A stretch of 64,000 nucleotides of DNA, taken from Cynocephalus volans. Its lineage: Eukaryota > Chordata > Mammalia > Dermoptera > Cynocephalidae. The stretch's first letter is position 1. The number at the start of each line of letters is the position of its first letter. Below the pieces are notes generated by a model. The model was not told the origin of the DNA. It made no database searches and was given only the letters and a program-made list of their open reading frames with translations. Below, piece after piece: positions 10,326-22,745 of this stretch. Position numbers and translations under genes: made by a program. The stretch covers positions 44,618,407 to 44,682,406 of the forward strand of contig NC_084463.1 in NCBI RefSeq assembly GCF_027409185.1, written 5' to 3'.

Positions 10326-12062
10326 AAGAACTACAAATCACTCCTGAATGAAATTAAAGAAGACACAGAAAGGTGGAAAGACATTCCATGCTCTTGAATT
10401 GGAAGAACCAACATTGCGAAAATGTCCATGCTCCCCCAAATAATTTACAGATTGAATATAATCACCATCAGAATACCAAAGGCATTCTTCACAGAAATAG
10501 AAGAGGCAATCTTAACACTTATATGGAACAATAAACACTCTGAATAGCCAAAGCAATCCTGAGCAAAACATAAACAAATAAATAAATATAGCTGGAGGCA
10601 TAACATTACTTGACTTCAAATTATACTACAAAGCTACAGTAACCAAAACAGCATGGTACTGGCACAAAAATAAGAACTCTGACCAATGAAACAGAATAGA
10701 GACTCCAGAAATCAACCAACCTACTTACAGCCATGTGATCTCTGGCAGAAGTAACAAGAACATACATTGGGGGAAAAACTGCATCTCCAGTAAATGGTGC
10801 TGGAAAAATTGGACATTCATATGCAGAAGAATGAAACTAGACTTTCACCTCTCACCACCTACCAAAATCAACTCAAAATGGATTAAAGACATAAGACCTG
10901 AAACTATAAACCTCTTAGAAAAAAACACAGGGGAAACACTTCAGAAAGTAAGACTAAGCAAAGACTTTATGAAGAAGACCTCCAAAGCACAAGCAACAAA
11001 AGAAAAAAATAAATAAGTGGGATTATATCAAACTAAAAAGCTTCTGTACAGAAAGGAAACAATCAACAGAGTGAAAAGACAACCTACAGAATGGGAGAAA
11101 ATATTTTCAAACTATATATCCAAAAAGGGATTAACATCCAGAATATACAAGAAGCTCAAACAACTACATAGTAATATATATATACATTCCAATTAAAAAA
11201 TGGGCAAAAAAGATGAATACTCATTTTTCAAAGGAAGACATACAAATGGTCAACGGGTACTTGAAAAAATGCACAACATTATTAATCATCGGGGAAATGG
11301 AAGTCAAAAGCACTTTGAGGTATCATCTCATGCCAGTTGGAATGACTATAATGAAAAAGACTGAGTGACAAATGCTGGCTAGGATGCAGATAAAGGGGAA
11401 CTCTTCTACACTGTTGGTGGGATTGTATATTAGTGTAGCCACTATGGAAAACAATATGGAGGTTTCTCAAACAACTGGACATAGATCTACCACACATTCC
11501 AGCAATCCCACTTCTGGAAAGTAATGGAAATCATCATGTTGAAGGGATACCCGCACTCACATGTTCATCACAGCTCTATGTACAATAGCCAAGATATGTA
11601 ATGAACATCCATTGGTGGATGACTGGGTAAGGAAAATATGGTATATGTATACAATGGAATACTACTCAGCCATAAAAAGAATGAAATTCTTCCATTCACA
11701 GCAACATGTAGGAGCTTGGAGAAAATTATGTTAATGGAAACAAGCCAAGCACAGAGAGAAAAATACCACGTCTTCACTCATAAGTGGGAGCTAAGATAGA
11801 AAGAAGGATGGGAATAAGACCACAGTGGTGTGTCGGACTTGTACAGGTAGACAACAGATCTAGCATTGCTAGGGTTGCGGGGAAGGGAGAAGGTGTTGAT
11901 CAGAGTTTGGCTGGGTGACACGGGGAATAATTGCAATTGGAAGAGGTGAGCATGCTGATGGCATTAATCTGATCACCACACCTTGCACAGGTGCTGACGG
12001 TCAGCTGTGTGCCCCATGATATGTACAATCTATAAACATTCAAAACATAATAATAAAGAAGC
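10326..12062 (+). mobile_element. Old L1, right part: ORF2 3' end and 3'UTR
   Basis: Resumes directly after the composite insertion with ORF2 text corresponding to ENYKSLL, then the thumb and C-terminal region (NSKWIKDIRPETINLLEKN at about 10870-10920). It continues to the cysteine-rich end and a 3'UTR finishing in AATAATAAAG near 12055. Stops and frameshifts are frequent. Confidence 0.85.
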
Positions 12063-13645
12063 CTACGTTGACCTTCCAGGGAATACTCTATGAAACACAG
12101 TGTAAAAGAAAATAGTGAAATTCAGTTTATGCCTTTTTTTGTTTCTTGTCAGCTTGACCTCCAAATAAAATGTTCCAAAACTAAGGGGATAAAGTGGTTT
12201 GTGAAGAATTGGCATTCCTTACTACATGTGGTACAATCTACCAGTTAAGATATTTAGTTTAACCTTTTCTCTGTGGAAAGATTTAAATTTCTTTATTTTT
12301 TACACTTTTTAAAAAACAAATTGCCTCGGTGAGTTGATTTGAGCTTACCGTGTACATCTAAACTTATTGGAATCAGCTACAGATTTATACTAACTTAATT
12401 CCAGTAATATATTGCAGCATTATTCCTACGTAGCTCTTCATCTTTCTACAGATAGCTTTATATCCCTACATAGCTCAATACCCTTCTCTATATACCTTTT
12501 AGGTATTATTCTTATACATGTTAAGTCCATAAACATACAAATACAACAATAATTATAATAATTATCGAAACCAGGCAGGTACTCTCTCCTCAATAAAGCC
12601 TTTCAAAAATTTGTATAAAGTTGTGCTGTGACTTTTGTCCCCCAAATTAAAATGATTAAAATCTTGGAACTGGAGTTTCTGAATAAGGAGTTAAAATTCA
12701 CAACTAGAATTGAAGAAAGAAGTACAAAGAAGGCAGCTGGGCAGGACGGAATGTTACCTATGATACAGGAAGGACCCTAAAACAGTCAGTAATTTCCTGG
12801 GTTAAAACACATCATCTTGACAAATATCATTAAAATGTCTTTAAGGAACAGAACCTAGAATTTTTGCAGCCCTAGGAATGCACTAGTTGGAGATGGACTG
12901 TCAAGAACCCAGATTGGTAGGAGCGGGGTGAGTGACAAGCATAGACCAAAGTTTGCTTCTTTATTCTTGGAGATTTTGTTTCATTGCCCTCAAAGACTCA
13001 GCAAATCAGAAATGTTCACTGGCTACCTGCACAGCCCCCATCTTAACACCCAATATTTTCCTTTGAAATTCTTTGCTTGCAAGACATTGGGGAGATCAGA
13101 ATTTTTTTCACCATTAGCTGTCTGACTTTTATTACTTGGCCTTGTAATTAAAGCCTAATTTCTGTCACTGAAACCAAGTGTTGGTGTCTTGATTTAGCTG
13201 CACTTGGGTGAGTAATCCCAGGTTTGGTTTGGTAACATTTTTATATTATACAATTTTATTTCTTTTGAAGAAGCTGGGAGAAGAAAAGATAAGTATATAT
13301 GTCATAATTTTGTTTTATTAACTTTTCAATTTATAATTTATGATTTTTGACTTATAGATTTGAATTATCACCTGGAGTCATTTTGGCAACCCAATACTGC
13401 TTTGCTCCCATTGGCCTCCTTTGTACTCTTATTGGCAAATATATTGCATTCCTATATATTGCAGGAAGAACAATACATTGTATTTATACAATTTTATACA
13501 ATTGACTTCTTAATCAGTTAAGAAAAGAAAGTAGAAAAATGTGCATTTATACTGCTTTTTATATTTTCATATTTACCTTTATTGGTGTCCTGTGCTTTTT
13601 GTGTGTGAATTTGAATAGTATCTAGGGTCACTTGCTTCCAAGCTA
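12063..13645. other. No gene recognised
   Basis: AT-rich sequence with many AATAAA-like words and no convincing ORF, splice-linked exon or repeat that I can name. The 65-codon ORF at 12928-13125 has no recognisable features. Confidence 0.4.
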
Positions 13646-16086
13646 AAAAACATTTTTTAAAATTAATTTATTTTTTAATTTTGATTTATCATTATACAAT
13701 GTAGTTGATTTTTGTGTCCCTTTACCAATTCCTCTTTTGCCCCTCCATCTTTCCATTCCCACCCATCAACATCATATCTGTTTACTTGTATAAATTAAAG
13801 GAATTTTTGTGATTGTTGTGTCTTCTTCCCTGTCCCCCTGTTCGTTTGTATATTTATTTATTTATTTATTTTTAGCTTCCACAAATAAGTGAGAGCATGT
13901 GGTATTTCTCTTCCTGTACCTAACTTATTTCACTTAATATAATTTTTTCTAAGTCCATCCATGTTGCTGTGAATGGTAGTACTTCATTCTTTTTTATAGC
14001 AGAATGGTATTCCATTGTGTAGATATACCACAGTTTCCTTATCCACTTATGTGATGATGGATATTTCGGCTGGTTCCAACTCTTGGCTATTGTAAATAGC
14101 ACTGCAATAAACATGAGAGTACTGGTATACCTTTGACATGATGATTTCCATAACTCTGGGTATATTCCCAGCAGTGGAATAGCTGGGTCATATGGTAGAT
14201 CTATCTGTAATTGTTTGAGGAACCTCCAAACCACTTTCCATAAAGGCTGCACCATTTTGCAGTCCCATCAACAGTGTATGAGGGTTCCTTTTTCTCTTCC
14301 ACCTTGACAGCATTTACCATTCTCAGTCTTTTCGGTATTAACCACCGTAAATGGAGAGAGATGGTGTCTCAGTGTGGTTTTGATTTGCATTTCCCAAATG
14401 TTGAGTAATATTGAGCATTTTTTCATATGTCTGTTGGCCATTCATATATCTTCCTTTGAGAAATGCCTATTCAGCTCCTTTGCCCATTTTATAATTGGGT
14501 TACTTGTTTTTCTGCTATAAAGCTGTTTAACTTCCTTGTATATTCTGGATATTAATCCATTGTCAGATATAACTTTGCAGATATATACTCCACTCTGTTG
14601 GTTGTCTTTTCACTCTCTTGTTTCTTTTACTGTGCAGAAGCTTTTTAGCTTGATATAATCCCATTTGTTTATTTTTCCTTTGGTTGCCCATGCTTTGGGG
14701 GTCATATTCACAAAGTCTGTACCCAATCCTACTTCCTGAGATGTTTCCCCTATGTTTTCTTAAAGGACTTTTATTGTTTCTGGGTGTATATTTAATTTTT
14801 TAATCCATTTTGAGTTGATTTTGGTATATGGTGAGAAGTACAGGTCTAGTTTCATTCTCCTGCATATGGATATCCAGTTATCCCAGCACCGTTTGCTGAA
14901 GAGGCAGTCTCTTCGCCAGTGTGTAGAATTGGTGCCTTGTCAAAGATCAGATGGCTGAAGGTGTATGGGTTGATTTCTGGATTATTTATTCTATTCCATT
15001 GATACCTGTGTCTGCTTTTGGGCTTTTTTGGTTCTTATAGCTTTTTAGTATAGTTTAAAGTCAGTTAGTGATATGCCTCCAGCTTTAGTTTTTTCACTCA
15101 GAATTGCTTAGGCTATTCATGGTCTTTTGTTATTCCATGTAAATTTAGGAGAGTTTTTTTACATTTCAGAGAAAAATATGTCATTGGAATCTTGATGGGT
15201 ATTGTATTGAATCTGTAGATCACTTTGGGAAGTATGGACATTTTCACAATGTTAATTCTTCCAGTCCAAGTGTATGGGATATCTTTCCATCTTCTTGTGT
15301 CCTCTTTAATTTTTCTCACCAATGATTTGTAGTTCTCCTCACAGAGATTTTTCACATCCTTGGTTAACTTAATTCCTAAATATTTTATTTTTTTGGTGGC
15401 TATTATAAATGGGCAATCTTTCTCGATTTCTTTTTCTGTATGTTCACTGTTGGAGTATAGAAATGCTACTGATTTTTGTGTGTTGACTTTGTGTGCTGCA
15501 ACTTTGTTGAAATCATTTATCAATACTAAGAGGATTTTTGTAGAAACTTTATGCTGTTGGACATATAGGATCATATCATCCACAAACAGGGACAGTTTGA
15601 CTTCATCTTTTTCAATTGGATGCTATTTACTTCCTTTTCTTCTCTGATTGCTCTGGCTAGTACTTCCAACAGTATGTTGAATAGGAGTGGTGAGAGTGAG
15701 CATCCTTGTCTAGTTCCTGTTGATCTTGGCAGTGGTCTTATTATACATGGCTTTAATTATGTTGAGATTCTTTCTGTCTATACCTAACTTGTCGAGAGTC
15801 TTTATCATGAACAAATGTTGAATTTTCTCAAATGCTTTTTCAGCATCTATAGAGATGATCATATGGTCTTTGTCTTTGATTTTATTGATGTGGTGTATCA
15901 CATTTATTGAATTACGTATGTTAAACCAACCTTGCAACCCTGGGATGAATCCCACTTGAACATGGTGTATAATTTTGTGTATGTGTTGCTGTTTTCTGTT
16001 AGCTAATACTTTATGGGGGATTTTTGCATCTATATTCTTCAAAAATATGGGCCTGTAGTTTTCTTTTTTTGTTGTATCTTTGTATA
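13646..16086 (-). mobile_element. Old L1, antisense, 3' part of ORF2 and 3'UTR
   Basis: Minus-strand L1. The tail lies at the left (T-rich near 13650-13680). The C-terminal ORF2 segment at 13920-14255 contains [20 protein letters not shown]. The RT catalytic region is near 15550-15590 (DDMILY), and finger/palm sequence extends to 16086. It is broken by frameshifts. It meets a plus-strand L1 head to head at about 16087. Confidence 0.85.
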
Positions 16087-16212
16087 TGTTGCAGCCTCTA
16101 TGGATAATGGTATGGAGGTTCCTCAAACAATTACAGGTAGAGCTACCATACAACCTAATGTTGAAGGGATACCTGTACTTACATGTTTATTGCAGCAGTA
16201 TTTACAATAGTC
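16087..16212 (+). mobile_element. Old L1 3' piece, left of nested L1
   Basis: Plus-strand ORF2 C-terminal sequence ([13 protein letters not shown]...) that stops at the AAGAGTTGGAA target site and resumes at 19748. It is the host of the younger L1. Confidence 0.75.
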
Positions 16213-19200
16213 AAGAGTTGGAACCACCACCCAACAACCTCAGAATATTCATTCTTCTCATCAGCACATGGATCATTCTCCAGGATAGATCACATATTAG
16301 GTCACAAATCAAGTCTCAATAAATTCAAAAAAATTGGAATTATCCCATGTATCTTCTCAGACCACAATGGATTAAAACTAGAAATTAATAACAAACAAAA
16401 CTCTGGAAACTATACGAACACATGGAAATTAAACAGCATTCTACTTAATGACATATGGGTCCAAGAAGAAATCAAGCAGGAAATCAAAAAGTTTATGGAA
16501 ACTAATGAAAACAATGATACATCATACCAAAACCTATGGGATACTGCAAAAGCAGTATTGAGGGGAAAATTTATTGCATTAAATGCTCACTTCAGAAGAA
16601 TAGAAAGATGGCAAGTGAACAACCTAACACTTCACCTTAAAGAACTAGAAAAACAAGAACAATCCAAACCTAAAGTTAGCAGATGGAAAGAAATCATTAA
16701 GATCAGAGCAGAACTGAATGAAATTGAAAACCAAAAAACAATTCAAAAGATCAACGAATCAAAAAGTTGGTTTTTTGAAAAGATAAATAAAATTGACAAA
16801 CCATTAGCATGGCTAACAAAAAAAAGAAGAGAGAAGACTCAAATAACCAAAATTAGAAATGAAAAAGGCGATATTACAACTGATTCATCTGAAATACAAG
16901 GAATCATTCGAGACTACTATAAACAACTATACGCCAACAAATTTGAAAATCTGGAGGAAATGGATAAATTTCTGGACACACACAAGCTCCCAAACCTGAA
17001 CCGTGAAGACGTAGAAAATTTGAACAGACCAATAACAATAAAGGAGATTGAAGCTGTTATCAGAAGGCTCCCAACAAAGAAAAGCCCAGGTCCAGATGGA
17101 TTCACAGCAGAATTTTACCAAACATTCAAAGAGGAATTGACACTGATTCTTTACAAACTATTCCAAAAGATTGAAACGGACGCAAATCTCCCAAACTCAT
17201 TCTATGAAGCAAACATCATCCTGATACCAAAACCAGGTAAAGATATAACCAAAAAAGAAAACTACAGGCCAATATCCTTGATGAATATAGATGCAAAAAT
17301 CCTCACTAAAATACTAGCAAACAGAATACAGCAACACATACGAAAAATTATTCATCACGATCAAGTGGGATTCATCCCAGGGATGCAAGGTTGGTTCAAC
17401 ATATGCAAATCGATAAATGTGATACACCATATTAATAAACTCAAACACAAGGACCATATGATCATCTCTATAGATGCTGAAAGAGCATTTAATAAAGTTC
17501 AGCACTCATTCATGACAAAGACCCTCTATAAGTTAGGTATAGAGGGAAAGTATCTCAACATAATTAAAGCCATATATGCCAAACCCACTGCCAATATCAT
17601 CCTGAATGGGGAAAAGCTGAAAGCTTTTCCTTTAAGAACAGGAACTAGACAAGGATGCCCACTCTCACCACTTCTATTCAACATAGTGTTGGAAGTACTA
17701 GCCAGAGCAATCAGAGAAGAGAAGGAAATAAAGGGCATCCAGATTGGAAAAGATGAAGTCAAACTGTCCCTGTTTGCAGATGACATGATCCTATATATCA
17801 AACAGCCTAAAACCTCTACAAAAAAACTGTTGGAATTGATAAATGATTTCAGCACAGTAGCAGGATACAAAATCAACACACAAAAATCAGTAGCATTTCT
17901 TTTCTCCAATAGTGAACATGCAGAAGGAGAAATCAAGAAAGCCTGCCCATTTACAATAGCCACCAAAAAAATAAAATACTTAGGAATTGAGTTAACCAAG
18001 GAGGTGAAAAATCTCTATAATGAGAACTACAAACCACTGCTGAGAGAAATTAGAGAGGATACAAGAAGATGGAAAGATATTCCATGCTCTTGGATTGGAA
18101 GAATCAACATAGTGAAAATGTCCATACTACCCAAAGTGATATACAAATTCAACGCAATCCCCATCAAAATTCCAAAGACATTTTTCTCAGAAATGGAAAA
18201 AACTATTCAGACATTTATATGGAACAATAAAAGACCACGAATAGCCAAAGCAATGCTCAGCAAAAAAAATAAAGCTGGAGGCATAACACTACCTGACTTT
18301 AAGCTATACTACAAAGCTATAATAACCAAAACAGTATGGTACTGGCATAAAAACAGACACACTGACCAATGGAATAGAATAGAGAATCCAGAAATCAACC
18401 CACACACTTACTGCCATCTGATCTTTGACAAAGGCACCAAGCCTATTCACTGGGGAAGGGACTGCCTCTTCAGCAAGTGGTGCTGGGATAACTGGATATC
18501 GATATGCAGGAGAATGAAACTAGATCCATACCTCTCACCGTATACTAAAATCAACTCAAAATGGATTGAGGATTTAAATATACACCCTGAGACAATAAAA
18601 CTTCTTAAAGAAAACATAGGAGAAACACTTCAGGAAATAGGACTGGGCACAGACTTCATGAATACGACCCCAAAAGCACGGACAACCAAAGGAAAAATAA
18701 ACAAATGGGATTATATCAAACTAAAAAGCTTCTGCACAGCAAAAGAAACAATTAAAAGAGTTAAAAGACAACCAACAGAGTGGGAGAAAATATTTGCAAA
18801 ATATACATCTGACAAAGGATTAATATCCAGAATACATAAGGAACTCAAACAACTTTACAAGAAGAAAACAAGCAACCTAATTAAAAAATGGGCAAAAGAG
18901 CTAAGTAGGCATTTCTCTAAGGAAGATATACAAATGGACAACAGACATATGAAAAAATGCTCAACATCACTCAGCATCCGGGAAATGCAAATCAAAACCA
19001 CATTGAGATACCATCTAACCCCAGTTAGGATGGCTAAAATCCAAAAGACTATGAACGATAAATGCTGGCGAGGCTGCGGAAAAAAAGGAACTCTCATACA
19101 TTGTTGGTGGGACTGCAAAATGGTGCAGCCTCTATGGAAAATGGTATGGAGGTTCCTTAAACAATTGCAAATAGATCTACCATACGACCCAGGCATCCCA

Positions 19201-19517
19201 CTGTTGGGAATATACCCAGAGGAATGGAAATCATCAAGTCGAAGGTATACCTGTTCCCCAATGTTCATCGCAGCACTCTTTACAATAGCCAAGAGTTGGA
19301 ACCAGCCCAAATGCCCATCATCAGATGAGTGGATACGGAAAATGTGGTACATCTACACAATGGAATACTACTCAGCTATAAAAACGAATGAAATACTGCC
19401 ATTTGCAACAACATGGATGGACCTTGAGAGAATTATATTAAGTGAAACAAGTCAGGCAGAGAAAGAGAAATACCACATGTTCTCACTTATTGGAGGGAGC
19501 TAAAAATTAATATATAA

Positions 19518-19563
<46 letters not shown>

Positions 19564-19747
19564 CGGGGGGGGGGGGAAGAAGATATAACAACCACAATTA
19601 TTTGAAGTTGATACAACAAGCAAACAGAAAGGACATTGTTGGGGGGAGGGGGGGAGGGAGAAGGGAGGGAGGTTTTGGTGATGGGGAGCAATAATCAGCT
19701 ACAATGTATATCGACAAAATAAAATTAAAAAAAAAAAAGAGTTGGAA
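16213..19747 (+). mobile_element. Young 5'-truncated L1 with long open ORF2
   Basis: Flanked by the 11-bp duplication AAGAGTTGGAA (16213-16223 and 19737-19747) and ending in an A-run, so this is a complete L1 insertion truncated in the endonuclease domain. ORF2 is open from the left edge to the stop at 19501-19503, about 1,090 codons. Visible parts: endonuclease end ([19 protein letters not shown]); RT motifs ([23 protein letters not shown] at about 17770-17800); and the C-terminal Cys/His region ([18 protein letters not shown]). The 3'UTR holds a (CA)n run (19521-19560), G-runs and a polypurine tract. It lacks the 5'UTR, ORF1 and the start of ORF2, so it cannot move on its own. Confidence 0.9.
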
Positions 19748-20155
19748 GCAGCCTAAATGCCCATCTTCAGATGAGTGGATAAGGAAACTGTGGTATATCT
19801 ATGCAATGGAATACTGCTCTGCTGTAAAATAAATGAATAACTACCATTCACAGTAACATGGATGGACTTAGAGAAAGTTATATTGAGTGAAATAAACCAT
19901 GCACAGAAAGATAAATACTGCACATTCTCACTTATTTGTGGGAGCTAAAAATAAAATGATTAATAAATACACAAACAAATAAACGAGGGGGAATAAGACA
20001 CAACAATCACAACAATTCTTTGAACTTGTTAAGACAAGTGAACAGATATGTTGATGGGGAGGGGAGAGAAGGAGGGGAGAAAGTAGGAATTGGTAAAGGG
20101 ACAAAAAAATCACCTACATTTTCTACTGATAAATTAAAATAAAAGAAAAAATTTG
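19748..20155 (+). mobile_element. Old L1 3' piece, right of nested L1
   Basis: Continues the host L1: the MEYCSAV-like ORF2 end, a 3'UTR with G-rich GATGGGGAGGGGAGAG, and an A-rich end near 20150. Confidence 0.75.
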
Positions 20156-21170
20156 AAACCTGAACACATGTCTGTATGCAGCTCCTAAATTAAAAACCAA
20201 AATATCGTCATCCACCTGGATGTGCACTTGTGCGCCTTCACAGTCACTACTCTTAAGAGTAACAAATATTTTGAAATCTAACCATATAGTTTAATTTTAC
20301 CTCTTTTATACTTAATATAAATAAAATCACATAGTACTAGGTCTTCAGTATTTAGGCTTTTGTATTTCATATAGTGTTTTAAATTCACTGTATTTTTGCT
20401 TGTAGTTGAGAATCACTCATTAGCACTGAATTCTATCATGTGTATATCAGACAATTACCTTAATATTTCCACTGTTGATGCATATGTGGGTGTTTTTCAG
20501 TTGAGGCTATTAGGAATGTTGCTGGTTTGCAAATTTTGGAAAGTGTTTTGCTGACATAGAAACAAATTTCTGTCAGTATATTTGTAGTAGTGAAATTTTG
20601 TGCAGTATCCTTATATGTCTTCAACTTTAGGAGATATTTCCATAGAGTTTGGAATTCCACACTGACCACTTCTGAGCGGAATGTGCCTTTGTTTCTCCTA
20701 AGAGTAGCCCCAGGCCAGCCTGCTTCATATGCCTTTTGAGAGATCACCCAGCCATCTCTATGGAATCAGGCTTAATCTGGGTACTTTGTTTCTATTTTTC
20801 CTGAATCTTTTGGATGAAATGTCTAAGAGAAAGTAGAGAAAGACAAGAATAAAGGTTAAGTTACAGGTATGTGAATGGGAGACACTGATTTTGTAGATGC
20901 ATAGGAAGTATAACAACCCCAAACCGGAGGAGGAAACAACATAGACCCCAGGAGCAGTGGGGAATGCAGGGCCATTATTAACCTTTTGTGTCTATGGTTA
21001 ACTGTGGGGCCTTCTTTCGGGGGGAAAAAAAACAAGCAAAAAGCCTTGGCACAAGAAGTGTGAACTGTTAAAACTGTCTTCAATTTAACTGACCGCTTGA
21101 TCTGCTATCCATTGCTACACAGCCATGACCACGATTTGATTGCCATTCCTATTAACCTTAGAGAGAAGTT
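20156..21170. other. No gene; possible L1 3' relic
   Basis: The part around 20460-20600 has the sense of an antisense L1 3' region (TGTTGATGCATATGTGGGTG). The rest is unassigned, including a G-run and A-run at 21015-21035. Confidence 0.35.
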
Positions 21171-21171
21171 T

Positions 21172-21525
21172 CTATGATCTGAATATTTGTGTCCACCCCA
21201 AATTTATACGTTGGAACCAAACCCCTACAGTGATGGTATAAAAAGGTGGGTCCTTTGGGAAGTGCTTATGATATGAGGGCTCAGCCCTTCTGAACGAGAT
21301 TAATGCCCTTATAAAAGAAACCCAGGACATCTCCTTCCCCCCTTCTGCCTTGTGAGTACACAGCTGTAAGGTTCCATTTATGAGGAACGAGCCCTCACCA
21401 AACACCTAATCTGCTGGCACCTTGAATGTAGGCTTTTCAGCCTCCAGAACTGTGAGTGATAAATTTCAGTTGTTTATAAATTACCCACTTATGATACTTT
21501 GTTGTAGCAGCAAGAATAAGAAAAA
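21172..21525 (+). mobile_element. MaLR (MLT1/MST-like) solo LTR
   Basis: Classic order: TGAATATTTGTGTCCACCCC start, TGGTATAAAAAGGTGGGTCC, GCCCTTATAAAAGAAACCC (TATA-like), CTGCTGGCACCTTGA, and CCTCCAGAACTGTGAG, then a TTTGTTGTAGCAGC end. Non-coding and diverged. It is one of several old retroviral LTRs in the window. Confidence 0.75.
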
Positions 21526-21814
21526 GATGAAAGTCTCAAAACAGCAGAGAATGGCTCCAGTTCTTGCACCTCACATGTGAGTCACCACCAGAAGTTCTTT
21601 TCTTCGCCATCTCAGTCATTCCTTTGTGGTGGGTAAATGCCACCTGACCCTTTGCATGGACAGTCAGCACAGACTGGGCTAGGTATCCTCATAGATTTCC
21701 TCCAAAAACAAGGACTACACTCAATTATTGGAGCAGGATAAATGACTGTCAGGCTTTGTAACCCACCAAGGCAGCACATTTGAGTCACTGTCAGCCTGTA
21801 CACTATGATTCATG

Positions 21815-21910
21815 TAAGAGGATTGTTCAAAAGTGGTATAAAAATAGAATGAAAAGATAATGTGAATCTTTTCATGAAATTTTTGAAGACCCCTTGTACA
21901 TCCTTCTTGG
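21815..21910. mobile_element. Mariner-type MITE remnant
   Basis: The right end TTTTTGAAGACCCCTTGTACA and the left GTTCAAAAGT form decayed inverted ends like those of the MITE at 29589-29785. The body TAATGTGAATCTTTTCATG is shared in type. Confidence 0.55.
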
Positions 21911-22279
21911 GAGCCCCAACAATTGTAAAGAACACTTTTTTCTTCATGCACCATATACTCCATTGAGATTGTGGAAAACATTCATTGACATCCCTTCCTC
22001 CTGAAAATAAGGTCACTTGCACCTCATAGGACTGGTCATTAAACATTTGCCAGTTGAAAAGGAAAAACTCAACCCTGTAAGGTATTTATTCAGGTTAGCC
22101 TCAAGTCACTAGTCATGGCTGTTGTGCCTGAAAGAATAGTCCTAGACTTCCTCCTCCCAGCCAAGGTAATATGCACAATCACTAACACACCCCACCTTGT
22201 GTGTTGATGACACAGACTACGTGAAAGCTTGTATTCATCATGCTTTATTTTCTGCATTTTATGATGCTTTGACATCTTG

Positions 22280-22745
22280 GGGGCTTTATTAATCCCCAGG
22301 AGACTTACCCTTTCAGGGCTAGTTAATTTGCAGAGATAGAAAATGACTACCCATACACGTGCCTTTTATACGCAAACCAACCAATTCAGAGCCCATTCCT
22401 CTAAGCACTTCCTTTATCTAACTCTCACACACCAAGCAAATAGTTCCTCTGCCTTAAATCACCCTCAGGACTGGGTGCTGAACAACTAGAGAGCACTCCT
22501 ATAGACCAGAGGGTGAAATTATTCAAAATAAGTGGCCCTAATTGTTAAACTGCCCCCACTCCTTCTAGGGAAGTACACGAAACAGGCTCTCAACCATTGT
22601 GCTTTCTCCTTGCTTTTTCTGCCTCCTTCCCGACCTTGGAGCTTTCCCATATGGTTCCACATGGTATGGCTAGACCCTTAGTTTAGGAACTGTAAATAAT
22701 AAACACTTGTTTAAAGGCATTTCTCGCAGTGCCTGTTACTTTACC
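22280..22745 (+). mobile_element. Probable endogenous retrovirus LTR
   Basis: C-rich upstream part, then GTAAATAATAAACACTTG (a polyadenylation signal) and a short U5-like end. No internal genes are visible. The family is not identified and the boundaries are estimated. Confidence 0.4.

Noticed and set aside
16183-16223. Using the ATG at 16183 as an ORF2 start
   Set aside because: It lies in the older host L1 outside the target duplication; the read-through into the young L1 is accidental.
13646-20155. One large L1 with a 5' inversion spanning 13.6-20.2 kb
   Set aside because: Both the antisense and the sense part reach their own 3'UTR and A-rich end, so they are separate insertions meeting head to head.
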